From Paenibacillus sp. PastM-3 (GTDB lineage Bacteria; Bacillota; Bacilli; Paenibacillales; Paenibacillaceae): a DNA stretch of 64,000 nucleotides. The position numbers and the translations under genes were made by a program. Where the stretch lies: contig NZ_JARXXP010000011.1 of NCBI RefSeq assembly GCF_029893965.1, positions 121,205-185,204 of the forward strand, written 5' to 3'. Of the stretch, positions 43,931-52,723 are shown piece after piece; positions within the stretch are counted from its first letter, which is position 1; each line of letters starts with the position of its first letter. The notes under the pieces were generated by a model. That model was not told where the DNA came from and made no database searches. It saw only the letters and a list, made by a program, of their open reading frames with translations.

Positions 43931-45223
43931 TCAGTCTTTATCAGGGTCCACCTGTCGCAGATTATCTTTTTGCAGTGAGGTACCGCGCTCCTTATGGTTA
44001 CGCAGCCGGGCGGAATGGCTGTCACTGAGCATACCGGCGGTAAGCACGGCATTCTCACCGAATTTGTTCCGCAGCATATCCATGGCCTTATTCAGGGATT
44101 CCTTCTTCGGCTGCCGTTCATAATCGAACAGATCAAGCTGAATCGCGGACTCCTCCTTGGGGCTCAGGTTCTGCAGGGTTACGCCGAGCAGCCTTACGGG
44201 CTTGTCGCCTTTCCAGTGGCGGGCAAACTGATCGCATACAACCTTGTAAATGTCCTCGGCGGTTTCTGTCGGGGCTTCAAGCTGCCGGGAGCGCGTGATG
44301 GTCTTCATATCAGGGGTACGGATCGTAAGCTGCACGCCTGAAGCCACCAGCCCCTGCTTCCGCAGCCGCCTTGCCACCTGGTCGCTGAGATTGAGCAGGA
44401 TTGGCCTGGCATCTGCCAGTCCGACCACATCCTTGGGCAAGGTTGTCGTATGTCCGATGGACTTGCTCTGTTCACGCTCAGGATTAACCACTCCGTAATC
44501 AATGCCGTTTCCGGCCCGTTTCAGCCAGGAGCCCATCACCCCGAAATGGTCTGTAAGCATCCGCTCGTCGGCTGCCGCAAGCTGTCCTATATTGTAGATT
44601 CCCAGCTTGCGCAGCTTTTCAGCTGTCTTGCCGCCGATGCCGAACATTTCACCGCACGGCTTGTTCCACAGCACCTCAGGCACATCACGCAGACGCAGCA
44701 CAGATATGCCGTTTGGCTTTTTCAGATCCGAGGCCATTTTGGCCAGAAGCTTGTTGGGGGCGACGCCGATCGAGCAGGGAAGACCCAGCTCATCCATAAT
44801 CCGCCGCTGTATCTCCCCGGCAATTTCAAGCGGAGTCCCAAACTGCTTGGAGCCGGTAATATCAAGATAACATTCATCGATCGAGACGGCTTCAAGCAGC
44901 GGGGTATAGCTATAGGCAATCTGCATAAAAGCATTGGAATATTTGCGGTATAGATGAAAGTTCGGCTGAATAAGAGTTAAGGACGGGCATATGCGCAGCG
45001 CCTTCTGCACCTGCATTCCTGTAGATATCCCGAATCTGCGGGCGGCATAGGAACAGGTCACAATGATCCCCCTGCGCTGTTCGACACTCCCGGCAACGGC
45101 AGTAGGCTTGCCTTTATACTGATCCGGGTCCTCCGCTTCATGCACAGAGCAGTAAAATGCGTTCATATCCACATGAAGGATAACCCTTCCGCTTGTCGGA
45201 TAATACTGGTCTACATTCTGCAC
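43931..45223 (-). CDS. dinB: DNA polymerase IV (Y family)
   Basis: The translesion polymerase has catalytic HVDMNAFYCSVHEAEDP (Asp) and SIDECYLDIT (Asp-Glu), the thumb helix-hairpin-helix MFGIGGKTAEKLRKLGI, a little-finger domain and a clamp-binding QLDLF near residue 370 of about 430. The GTG at 45223 follows AGAAGG by eight bases; the longer frame from 45295 adds a basic tail with no ribosome site. It diverges from the cimA leader. No LexA box was identified in the short divergent region, so SOS control is not shown. Confidence 0.93.
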   Translation of the reverse strand: MQNVDQYYPTSGRVILHVDMNAFYCSVHEAEDPDQYKGKPTAVAGSVEQRRGIIVTCSYAARRFGISTGMQVQKALRICPSLTLIQPNFHLYRKYSNAFMQIAYSYTPLLEAVSIDECYLDITGSKQFGTPLEIAGEIQRRIMDELGLPCSIGVAPNKLLAKMASDLKKPNGISVLRLRDVPEVLWNKPCGEMFGIGGKTAEKLRKLGIYNIGQLAAADERMLTDHFGVMGSWLKRAGNGIDYGVVNPEREQSKSIGHTTTLPKDVVGLADARPILLNLSDQVARRLRKQGLVASGVQLTIRTPDMKTITRSRQLEAPTETAEDIYKVVCDQFARHWKGDKPVRLLGVTLQNLSPKEESAIQLDLFDYERQPKKESLNKAMDMLRNKFGENAVLTAGMLSDSHSARLRNHKERGTSLQKDNLRQVDPDKD

Positions 45224-45349
45224 AATATCTACCTTCTTATCTACATGGTTTCCATTGTTCAATTCAGCATAACGCTTTTGTCTGCAGGAGGTCAATTAAA
45301 GACGTATCAATACTGTAAAGTTCTTTGTTACATTCCCGCGTAAAAATGC

Positions 45350-45355
45350 TATAAT
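45350..45355 (+). promoter_or_regulatory. Probable cimA promoter (-10)
   Basis: TATAAT at 45350-45355 with a TTACAT or TTGTTA -35 about 16-19 bases upstream. It lies about 165 bases before the cimA start, so the 59-bp duplication is within the transcribed leader. Confidence 0.6.
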
Positions 45356-45381
45356 ATAAAAATTATTTCAATACGTAGTTG

Positions 45382-45505
45382 ATGCTTCCGAAGCCAGTTT
45401 TGCCCGAGGCTAAATCAATGGAGCAGATGCTCACAAAACTAAGTATATGCTTCCGAAGCCAGTTTTGCCCGAGGCTAAATCAATGGAGCAGATGCTCACA
45501 AAACT
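45382..45505. repeat. Perfect 59-bp tandem duplication in the cimA leader
   Basis: Two identical 59-base copies (45382-45440 and 45447-45505) are separated by AAGTAT, giving a 65-base period. Each starts ATGCTTCCGAAGCC and ends ATGCTCACAAAACT. Within each copy AGTTTTG can pair with CAAAACT. The second copy ends 16 bases before the cimA ATG. No third copy was found in the window. Confidence 0.95.
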
Positions 45506-45521
45506 TTTAGGAGGAGACTTA

Positions 45522-47141
45522 ATGTCTAAGTCCATTTCCATCTTCGATACGACACTTCGCGACGGCACACAAGGCGAGGGCATCAGTCTGTCGGCAGATG
45601 ACAAGCTGAAAATTGCCAAGAAGCTCGATGATCTCGGTGTGCATTACATTGAAGGTGGCATCCCGGGGAGCAACAATAAAGACATTGAGTTTTTCAAACG
45701 GGTCAAGGAATTGTATCTGAATGCCAAAATCACCGCCTTCGGCAGCACCCGCCGCAAAAACTCCATCGCCGAGCATGATGACAATCTGCAGAGAATGATC
45801 GATGCCGGTGTGCCTGCAGCAACGCTGGTCGGCAAATCGTGGGATTTCCATGTGCATACTGCACTGCAGACTACGCTCGAGGAGAATCTCGCGATGATTG
45901 GCGACTCTATCTCCTATCTCAAGCAAAAAGGCCTTGAGGTCATCTTCGATGCCGAGCATTTCTTCGACGGCTACAAAAACAATCCGGAATATGCTGCAGC
46001 CGTGCTTGCCAAAGCCCGGGAGGCGGGTGCAGACTGGCTCGTCATGTGTGATACGAACGGCGGTACCCTGCCTAATGAAGTATACGACATCGTAACTGCT
46101 ATTTCGGGCCATCTTCCCGGCGCTGCTCTGGGCATTCACACCCATAATGACTGCGAGCTTGCTGTTGCCAATGCACTGAGTGCAATCAATGCGGGAGCTC
46201 GCCAGGTACAGGGCACCGTCAACGGATACGGCGAACGCTGCGGCAATGCCAATCTGTGCTCCATCATCCCGACGCTTCAGCTCAAGATGGGCTATCACTG
46301 CATACCGGGCGACTCTCTGCCGCAGCTGACCAACACTGCCCGTTATGTAAGCGAAGTTGCCAATGTGAATATGCCTGTGAATCAGCCTTATGTCGGAGCA
46401 GCCGCGTTCGCGCATAAAGGCGGCATCCATGTCTCGGCAATCCTCCGTGATTCCCGCACATATGAGCATATTGCCCCGGAGCTGGTCGGTAACAAGCAAC
46501 GGGTACTCGTCTCCGAGCTTGCCGGCCAGAGCAATGTGCTCTCCAAAGCCCAGGATATGGGGCTGAGTCTTGATCCGACCAGCGAGCAGGCCCGCAAAGT
46601 CATTGACAAGATTAAGAATCTTGAACATCAGGGCTATCAGTTTGAAGGCGCCGATGCTTCCCTGGAACTGCTGCTGCGTGAAGCAACCGGTGAGCTGAAC
46701 GAACTGTTTGTCTTTGAATCCTTTAAGATGCTTGTTGAAAAAAATGCCGGCCAGCCTGTAGTCTCCGAGGCCTTCGTTAAGCTCCGCGTAGGCGGTGACA
46801 GCCTCTATACTGCTGCCGAGGGCAACGGTCCAGTCAACGCGCTGGATAATGCGCTGCGCAAAGCGCTGAAGACCTATTTCCCGCGGCTTGATGAAATGCA
46901 TCTCTCCGACTATAAGGTACGTGTTCTTGATGAGCAGGATCAGACCGCCGCCAAGGTACGCGTGCTGATTGAATCGAAGGATTACAATAATACCTGGAGT
47001 ACGGTCGGTGTATCCAGCAATGTCATCGAGGCCAGCTGGGAAGCGCTGGTAGACAGTATGCGGTATGCCCTGCTTGGACAGATCTCTTTGGAGAATGAAA
47101 CTACACACAGCAGTGAGCCGCGAGGTCTGGTCAATCACTAA
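45522..47141 (+). CDS. cimA: Citramalate synthase
   Basis: CimA condenses pyruvate and acetyl-CoA to citramalate, the threonine-independent start of isoleucine synthesis. The 539-residue protein has FDTTLRDGTQGEG (metal-binding Asp), HTHNDCELAVANAL, VQGTVNGYGERCGNANL, FAHKGGIHVSA and a C-terminal LeuA-type regulatory domain. The first domain resembles citramalate rather than isopropylmalate synthase by its RDGTQGEG and YIEGG motifs. GGAGGAG precedes the ATG at 45522; the longer frame through the second 59-bp copy has no ribosome site. The 160-base duplicated leader suggests transcript-level control. Confidence 0.92.
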   Translation: MSKSISIFDTTLRDGTQGEGISLSADDKLKIAKKLDDLGVHYIEGGIPGSNNKDIEFFKRVKELYLNAKITAFGSTRRKNSIAEHDDNLQRMIDAGVPAATLVGKSWDFHVHTALQTTLEENLAMIGDSISYLKQKGLEVIFDAEHFFDGYKNNPEYAAAVLAKAREAGADWLVMCDTNGGTLPNEVYDIVTAISGHLPGAALGIHTHNDCELAVANALSAINAGARQVQGTVNGYGERCGNANLCSIIPTLQLKMGYHCIPGDSLPQLTNTARYVSEVANVNMPVNQPYVGAAAFAHKGGIHVSAILRDSRTYEHIAPELVGNKQRVLVSELAGQSNVLSKAQDMGLSLDPTSEQARKVIDKIKNLEHQGYQFEGADASLELLLREATGELNELFVFESFKMLVEKNAGQPVVSEAFVKLRVGGDSLYTAAEGNGPVNALDNALRKALKTYFPRLDEMHLSDYKVRVLDEQDQTAAKVRVLIESKDYNNTWSTVGVSSNVIEASWEALVDSMRYALLGQISLENETTHSSEPRGLVNH

Positions 47142-47170
47142 TAGTAGACTGCCTCCCAAGCCTCACATCA

Positions 47171-47224
47171 TGAAGCCCCTCTGCAGCGGGAGACTACAAT
47201 TCCCGAACTGGCAGAGGGGCTTCA
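47171..47224. terminator. Bidirectional terminator between cimA and resA-like gene
   Basis: TGAAGCCCCTCTGC and GCAGAGGGGCTTCA form a 14-bp outer stem with CGGGA/TCCCG inside. It lies between convergent genes. Confidence 0.75.
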
Positions 47225-47242
47225 TTTCCGGATGCTGAATGC

Positions 47243-47800
47243 TCAGGAGCCGGTCAGAGCGATTATTTTTTTCTCCAGCTCTTCTCTGGTCAGGGTACCC
47301 AGTACAACCTCGGTGACTTTACCGTTCTTGTCAATCAGCACATTGGTCGGGAAGACCTGGCCGCGGTACCGGTCAAACACTTCGCCTTTAAGATCAAACA
47401 TAACCGGAAAAGCCAGCATATACTTCCTGATGAACCGCTCGGCATTCGGTTTATAATCCTGGCTGGTCACGTTAACTCCGTAGATATCCAGCACATTCCT
47501 GTATTTCAGTGCCACCGCATTCAGCTCCGGCGCCTCCTGCTGGCAGGGGTCGCACCAGGAAGCCCAGAAATTCACAATCAGCGCCTTATCCCTCGGACCG
47601 CTAACCGCATACTCACGGCCAGCGTTATCCTTGAGTGAAAAGGCAGGGGCCGGCTGGCCGACGCCAATCCCGCCTGCAGAGGCCGGCTGGACTGCCGGAA
47701 CAGCTTCCGGTTCATCATTCAGCCAGCGTACCAGGACGACTGCTGTAACCAGGACAACCAGTGCCAGGACTGCAACATTCCGTCTATTAACAGCTCTCAT
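47243..47800 (-). CDS. ResA/TlpA-type thiol-disulfide oxidoreductase
   Basis: The 185-residue protein has an N-terminal membrane anchor (VAVLALVVLVTAVVLVRW) and a thioredoxin fold with the active site WASWCDPCQQEAPEL and the cis-Pro loop VFPTNVLID. It faces outside and reduces disulfides, for example in apocytochrome c; the resABC and cytochrome biogenesis genes are not adjacent here, so the exact partner is open. The gene is monocistronic, transcribed away from the JAMM peptidase gene. Confidence 0.87.
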   Translation of the reverse strand: MRAVNRRNVAVLALVVLVTAVVLVRWLNDEPEAVPAVQPASAGGIGVGQPAPAFSLKDNAGREYAVSGPRDKALIVNFWASWCDPCQQEAPELNAVALKYRNVLDIYGVNVTSQDYKPNAERFIRKYMLAFPVMFDLKGEVFDRYRGQVFPTNVLIDKNGKVTEVVLGTLTREELEKKIIALTGS

Positions 47801-47888
47801 CAGATGTCTGTTCCTTTACATATGGGATGGGTTGCTCCTATTGTACCCCCATTGCCGTCCATTTCAAACCATCCAGACACAAAAAAGA

Positions 47889-47912
47889 GGACTCCGTCCA
47901 AAGACGGAATCC
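47889..47912 (-). terminator. Minus-strand terminator beneath the JAMM gene leader
   Basis: GGACTCCGTC and GACGGAATCC form a 10-base stem with one mismatch and a CAAA loop, followed on the minus strand by TC and U6. The nearest minus-strand gene upstream is the exonuclease ending at 48394, so a transcript reaching this site would run antisense to the whole JAMM gene. Confidence 0.6.
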
Positions 47913-47935
47913 CATGAAGAGAGAGGGGTCAATAC

Positions 47936-48412
47936 ATGACAGCATTCCAGGGATCAACCCTGCCGGTTTGGCTGGATTCATCCGTACAGCTCATGCTGGG
48001 GAAGCATCTGCTGACCTGTCTTCCGCACGAAGCATGCGGAATACTGCTGGGTACTGCCGCAGCGGGAGGCATACTCATAAGCAGCTATGTGCCTATGAGC
48101 AACGTAGCGCCTGACCCGCTGCATGCTTTTGAGCCGGATCCGCGGGAGTGGGTCAAGGCGCTTTACAGTGACCCTGCCCCCATCGGCTTGTTCCATTCCC
48201 ATCCAACCTCACCGCCGTGGCCTTCCCCTGCAGATATGCAGGGACTTGAAGCCCTGGGGCCGGAATTCAAGGTATATCTGATCGGTTCCCCGGGAACAGG
48301 CAACGGCTCGCTTCCGGTTCTTAACGGCTTTATTATCAGCCGGGAGGGCAGTGCTGAAGGCAAGACCGCTGCGCAATTGCTGCCAGCAGCGCTTCAGGCT
48401 CTGCTCAAATAG
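47936..48412 (+). CDS. M67 family (JAMM) metallopeptidase
   Basis: The 158-residue protein has the JAMM metal site: Glu in LPHEACGILLG, and HSHPTSPPWPSPADM (HxHx7Sx2D). Bacterial members remove small modifier proteins or act in sulfur and siderophore chemistry; the partner gene is not nearby. AGAGGGG lies seven bases before the ATG. Its 3' end overlaps the convergent exonuclease gene by 19 bases, and a minus-strand terminator lies in its leader, so it may be subject to antisense transcription. Confidence 0.85.
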   Translation: MTAFQGSTLPVWLDSSVQLMLGKHLLTCLPHEACGILLGTAAAGGILISSYVPMSNVAPDPLHAFEPDPREWVKALYSDPAPIGLFHSHPTSPPWPSPADMQGLEALGPEFKVYLIGSPGTGNGSLPVLNGFIISREGSAEGKTAAQLLPAALQALLK

Positions 48413-49143
48413 GCGTAGAGGTCACCCAGCGTATCAACCTGACGTTTATTAGCGATCTCCCGGAGATAAGTGACCCATAGCTGGGCCGTCATTCTGGCAT
48501 CCTCCAGTGCGTGATGCCGCCCCTGGATTGGAATATTATGAACTGCAAGCAGCTCATCCAGCGTATAATTGCTGCGCTGCGGCTCCAGCCAGCGGGCCAG
48601 CATCATCGTGTCCAGTACACGGTGGGTCAGCTGAACCTTGGAGGTTTTCCAAAGCGCCGCATTCAGAAAGGATTTGTCATGTGCACTGCCATGCGCCACA
48701 AGCACACGCTGGCCGACAAAAGCCATAAAGTTATGCAGGCCGTCAATCAATGAAGGAGCTGCAGCCGTCATCTCCTCTGTGATCCCTGTCAGTCTGGTAA
48801 TGTTCTCCGGTATGGCTGTCTGGCATTTAACCAGCGTATAAAAGCATTCCTCTTCCTTTATTTCCTCACCAACTACCCGGATTGCGCCAAATGACATAAT
48901 TTCATCGCCATGCTGATGGGAAAAACCGGTCGTTTCCAGATCAAATATGACCGTCTCCAGCTCGGAAAGCGGAGTGTGCAGTACTTCCGGCCGCCGCTTT
49001 TCACGCATAAGCGACCTGATAAAGGCCATCTGCTGCGCTGTTTGCTGGGCGGATTCGCCGCCTCTTATAGATGCAATTGCGGAGGGCATTCCGCCCTGCC
49101 GTAAGTTGTTCCAGAATCCGCCGCCTTTATTCGGCTCCTTCAT
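48394..49143 (-). CDS. DnaQ-like 3'-5' exonuclease
   Basis: The 249-residue DEDDh nuclease has FDLETTGF (Asp, Glu), an Asp in AHGSAHDKSFLN and HHALEDARMT (His, Asp), matching the epsilon subunit of DNA polymerase III. The N-terminal 60 residues have no known domain. It overlaps the nucleotidyltransferase gene by four bases (ATGA), making coupling likely. It could degrade DNA or RNA ends or small nucleotides; in other bacteria such a gene also travels with a DUF294 nucleotidyltransferase. Confidence 0.85.
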   Translation of the reverse strand: MKEPNKGGGFWNNLRQGGMPSAIASIRGGESAQQTAQQMAFIRSLMREKRRPEVLHTPLSELETVIFDLETTGFSHQHGDEIMSFGAIRVVGEEIKEEECFYTLVKCQTAIPENITRLTGITEEMTAAAPSLIDGLHNFMAFVGQRVLVAHGSAHDKSFLNAALWKTSKVQLTHRVLDTMMLARWLEPQRSNYTLDELLAVHNIPIQGRHHALEDARMTAQLWVTYLREIANKRQVDTLGDLYAYLSRA

Positions 49144-50222
49144 GACTGCCTCCTTTCCGCTGACCGGAGCTGGCGCTGTAAGGCCCTATGCAGTCTTCTG
49201 ACCAGCAGCAGACTTTCACGAAGCTCGGACATAAGCTGTTTATTCTTCAGATCATTTTCGGAAATATAATCACTGCTCAACAACAGTCCGTCCTGTACCG
49301 TATGCGGGGTATTCACACGCATCCGCAAAGCGGTCAGGAAGGCCTCACGGATCTCCTTCAGATGCCCGTATTCCCCGAGCACTTCCAATCTTGCGAGCCG
49401 TTTCAGGGTTGAGCTGTCCTTGACCGCATTCAGCAACGCTAAATGCCTGACTATATTAACGAGCGGAATATAAACGCCATATTTAACATCAAAGCCGCCG
49501 GCATAATCGCCAAAACGTTCGGTAAGAACCTGTCCAAGCAGGTTCAAAGTTGCTTTGTGGCGGACAGTGTTGCGTAAAACAGCCGTAGTCAATTTATCAT
49601 TGTCTACAAAGCCGGCGTGAAAGGCTTCCCTCCATTCAGCCGACAGCTCCGCACTTCCAGCCACATGCCTCATATCCGAAGCAATAATGAGATAACGGAT
49701 GGGCTCCCATTCCAGCTGGCTCATCCAGCTGTTCAGCTGCTCCTTCCACTCCGGCAGCGTCTTCCGCCAGAGCGGCTCGGAGCACATAACTCTGCCTTCA
49801 CATTTCTCATAACCGACTGCCTCAAGCATATCAGACAGCCGTTCGCCAAAAGCAGTAAAATAGGTCAGCTTGACGTTATCCGGTTCTCCCTCCACAATCA
49901 GGCCGTTATCCTGATCACTCCAAAGGGTGGATTCCTGTCTGCCAGCACTGCCGAATACAATAAAGGAATAGGCGCAGGGAGGCGGGCCGTAGCCCGCCTC
50001 TTTCATCTGCGCCTCACAAATGTTCACCGCAGCCGCAGCAATCAGATCATGCATTGCGTTGACTTTGGACACCCATTCCTCTATCGGAATCACATTTAAC
50101 TGCTCCAGAAGTGCCTGCTGGCAGGCGCTACGCCTGCCTTTCAGCTCTTGCGGCGAACCGGCCGTTGCGATGGATAGCATTCTTTTATCTTTACTCCACT
50201 CTGTCATTTCCATCCAAGCCAC
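49140..50222 (-). CDS. DUF294 GlnD-like nucleotidyltransferase
   Basis: The 360-residue protein has the GlnD-type nucleotidyltransferase motif VFGSAGRQESTLWSDQDNGLI, with catalytic Asp in DQDN, followed by a DUF294 C-terminal substrate-binding helical domain. CBS domains common in this family are missing, so it is a short form. GlnD uridylylates PII proteins, but the HD hydrolase and ACT domains of GlnD are absent and no PII gene is near. The start is a GTG with GGGGGG eight bases upstream. It lies 26 bases after amtB and overlaps the exonuclease gene, so all three are one operon. Confidence 0.83.
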   Translation of the reverse strand: MAWMEMTEWSKDKRMLSIATAGSPQELKGRRSACQQALLEQLNVIPIEEWVSKVNAMHDLIAAAAVNICEAQMKEAGYGPPPCAYSFIVFGSAGRQESTLWSDQDNGLIVEGEPDNVKLTYFTAFGERLSDMLEAVGYEKCEGRVMCSEPLWRKTLPEWKEQLNSWMSQLEWEPIRYLIIASDMRHVAGSAELSAEWREAFHAGFVDNDKLTTAVLRNTVRHKATLNLLGQVLTERFGDYAGGFDVKYGVYIPLVNIVRHLALLNAVKDSSTLKRLARLEVLGEYGHLKEIREAFLTALRMRVNTPHTVQDGLLLSSDYISENDLKNKQLMSELRESLLLVRRLHRALQRQLRSAERRQS

Positions 50223-50248
50223 GCGGTCCGCCCCCCATCTGTCTATAA

Positions 50249-51643
50249 TTACATCTTCTGGGTTTTGGATTCGGAATCTGCAATCAGCTTCATCTGCTCA
50301 GGATAGCCGTAAGTACCGTGCTCACTGATATCCAGACCCATCAATTCTTCTTCTTCAGTAACGCGGATGCCCATAACCAATTTCATAACATATAGGATTA
50401 CAAAGGACAGTACAGCTACGAATGCGAAGGTCCCGACCACACCAAGTGCCTGAACGCCCAGCTGGTGTAAGCCGCCGCCGTAGAACAGACCAGGTTCACC
50501 TACAAGTGCTCCTTGTTCAATCAACTCAGGAGTTGCGAAGAGACCTGTGGACAACGCACCCCACATACCTGCAATACCGTGTACAGAGAAAGCATAGATC
50601 GGATCATCCAGACCTGCACGTTCCAGCCATTGCGAAGTCATGAAGGTAAATGCACCGGCAACCAGACCGATAACGATTGCTGCCCAAGGCTCTACGAATG
50701 CGCAGGCACCGGTGATGGCAACAAGTGCAGCCAGTACGCCGTTCAGCATTGCCGGAATGTCTGATTTACCGAAGTACAGCCAGGAAGCAACCAGTGCGGC
50801 CAGACCGCCGGCAGCAGCCGCAATATTAGTTGTCAGTGCTACGTGTCCGAAGAAACCGCCCATAGGAGACAATGCGCTACCAGGGTTAAAGCCGAACCAG
50901 CCGAACCAGAGGATAATTACACCAAGTACGGTGAACACCTGGTTGTGACCAGGGATAATAACCGGCTTGCCTTCTTTGTTGAACTTGCCGAGACGCGGTT
51001 TAAGCAGAATGGTCGCTATTACAGCAGCCGTTGCACCGGTAAGGTGAACAACTGTAGAACCTGCATAGTCCTGCATTTCAAGCGTTGCCAGCCAGCCGCC
51101 GCCCCACACCCAGTGTGCTACGACAGGATAGATAATAACGGAGAACAAAATCCCGAAGATAATATACACGCTCAGTTTAGCGCGTTCAGCCATACCACCG
51201 GATACGATAGCCAATGATACTGCAGCGAAAGCCATCTGGAACAGGAATTTAGTGTTAAGCGTTACATCGGAGAAGGCCAGCGACTCAAATGCTGCGGACA
51301 TTGAATCTCCACCATAGAAGAAACCATCAAGTCCGATTAAGCCGTTACCGTTACCGAAGCCAAAGGCAAAACCGACAGCCCAGAAGCATAAGCTGGCAAT
51401 CGCCAGTGTCAGCACTGTCTTACCGGCTACGTGACCGGCATTCTTCATCCGGACCGAACCGGCTTCAAGCAGTGCAAATCCTGATTGCATAAAGAATACT
51501 AAGATGAATGCCAAAAACGTAAACGCAGTGTCCAGTCCGATCTGCAAATCCGGTGCTGTCGGACCGTCGGCAGCAAAAGCGCTGACCGGATAGATCATCA
51601 AGGTAATCATGGCCAGAAACATCATCAATAACTTTTTCTTCAT
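50249..51643 (-). CDS. amtB: Ammonium transporter
   Basis: AmtB moves ammonium across the membrane. The 464-residue protein has a signal-like first segment (MKKKLLMMFLAMITLMIYPVSAFA) and eleven further helices, with GFALLEAGSVRMKN, FNPGSALSPMGG and the twin pore His in HLTGATAAV and HGIAGMWG. The ATG at 51643 follows GGGGAG; the longer frame from 51679 begins inside the operator region. It is followed by a GlnD-like enzyme and a nuclease rather than a PII (glnK) gene. GlnR-type sites upstream tie it to nitrogen control. Confidence 0.95.
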   Translation of the reverse strand: MKKKLLMMFLAMITLMIYPVSAFAADGPTAPDLQIGLDTAFTFLAFILVFFMQSGFALLEAGSVRMKNAGHVAGKTVLTLAIASLCFWAVGFAFGFGNGNGLIGLDGFFYGGDSMSAAFESLAFSDVTLNTKFLFQMAFAAVSLAIVSGGMAERAKLSVYIIFGILFSVIIYPVVAHWVWGGGWLATLEMQDYAGSTVVHLTGATAAVIATILLKPRLGKFNKEGKPVIIPGHNQVFTVLGVIILWFGWFGFNPGSALSPMGGFFGHVALTTNIAAAAGGLAALVASWLYFGKSDIPAMLNGVLAALVAITGACAFVEPWAAIVIGLVAGAFTFMTSQWLERAGLDDPIYAFSVHGIAGMWGALSTGLFATPELIEQGALVGEPGLFYGGGLHQLGVQALGVVGTFAFVAVLSFVILYVMKLVMGIRVTEEEELMGLDISEHGTYGYPEQMKLIADSESKTQKM

Positions 51644-51661
51644 CTTAACCCCACTCCCCAA

Positions 51662-51729
51662 TGTTATATTTTCTAACAAAGCGTGAAACTCTTAATGTCA
51701 TTATAATCAGAAGTCAGGTAAATTGACAA
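51662..51729. promoter_or_regulatory. amtB promoter with two GlnR/TnrA-type sites
   Basis: TGTTATATTTTCTAACA (51662-51678) is a perfect TGTTA-N7-TAACA GlnR box. On the minus strand TTGTCA (51729-51724), 18 bases and TATAAT (51705-51700) form the promoter, so this box lies downstream of the start of transcription. A second, one-mismatch copy (AGTCAGGTAAATTGACA, 51712-51728) overlaps the -35. The rest of the gap to 52240 holds no supportable gene; a weak inverted repeat (ACATAA...TTATGT) lies at 52046-52062. Confidence 0.82.
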
Positions 51730-52240
51730 GACTATTTTTTGATTGTCTGTCCTTTTATTTTTGAATACCATTATTTCTGCACAGTTGGATAGCATTGAAG
51801 CAATACAACAGGTGAAGCAGCGCATTATCCGCAATTTTAAGCCTTCCCCCTGCAAACGCATACATCCATTATACATTATGTATTGTATTTTTATTAACAA
51901 GCCCGCTTAAACATGCTGCTCTATTTGCAGTATTATTTTCTCAATCATGCTGACATCGCAGTAAAACTGTGACAACTGCGCTTCGTTTTCAAGCTTTAAA
52001 ACAAAGCACGTGCATATATAAAACAAGCCAGGAGTTCAATATATGACATAAACATGTTATGTTCGGAAGATTATATCGGGAAAATTACCAGCAGCATCAT
52101 TCCTGTTAATACCGCATATACTTAAAGTAAGTATGACGTTTGACTGTATGGTTCGATTTTTGGTATCCTTTTGATATAGATATTATCAATCATTAAGTAA
52201 GAGACTTCCGCTTCATTTAGCGGGAGGATTATACAGCGAG

Positions 52241-52690
52241 GTGAACCGACATGGGGATATGATCCTTTACCGGATTGGCGAGCTCGCCAAAGCCGCCAGT
52301 TTAAGCGAACGGACCATCGACTATTATACGAAGCTCGGCCTGATCAAGCCGGAATCAAGAAGCATGAAGAACTATCGGCTGTACAGCCATGAAACCTTAG
52401 CCGCCTTGGAACGTATTAATCAGCTAAAGCAAGAGAAATATACATTGGAAGAAATCAAATCCATGATGGATAAATGGAATGCAGCCACTCCTGAAGCCGA
52501 TGTTTCGGACAAACTGGCGGAGCTGGAGCTTCAGATGCAGCGTCTGGAACGCGAAGTCAAGGCGCTGGAGCCAATGATTAACGGTCTGAAGCCTGTACAG
52601 GCCAGACGCGCACTGGCTGCCCTCATTCCGCAAGGCGTTGCCTGCATGGAGGCGATCAAGCTGCTGCTGACGCAGAATCCGCCAATATAA
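52241..52690 (+). CDS. MerR family transcriptional regulator
   Basis: The 149-residue protein has the MerR helix-turn-helix YRIGELAKAASLSERTIDYYTKLGLI, a wing (NYRLYSHETLAALERI) and a coiled coil (SDKLAELELQMQRLEREVKALEPM). The effector domain is short with one Cys, so no metal site is evident. The start is a GTG with GGAGG 13 bases upstream; ATG at 52259 is an alternative with a weaker site. It precedes the YugP-type gene by 33 bases in the same direction, so that gene is probably in its operon and may be its target. Confidence 0.85.
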   Translation: MNRHGDMILYRIGELAKAASLSERTIDYYTKLGLIKPESRSMKNYRLYSHETLAALERINQLKQEKYTLEEIKSMMDKWNAATPEADVSDKLAELELQMQRLEREVKALEPMINGLKPVQARRALAALIPQGVACMEAIKLLLTQNPPI

Positions 52691-52723
52691 TTACTCACAC
52701 ACATCATGATGGAGGAATGAGAT

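Noticed and set aside
45447..45521. Extended N-terminus of cimA through the second 59-bp copy
   Set aside because: The upstream ATG has no ribosome binding site, while the one at 45522 follows GGAGGAG; the same sequence occurs upstream in another frame.
45519..47159. Long open frame on the minus strand antisense to cimA (546 codons)
   Set aside because: It is the mirror of a highly conserved coding gene, has no recognisable domains and no ribosome site; typical of antisense frames in GC-rich genes.
51673..51900. 75-codon frame upstream of amtB
   Set aside because: It overlaps the promoter and operator, has no ribosome site and no domain features.
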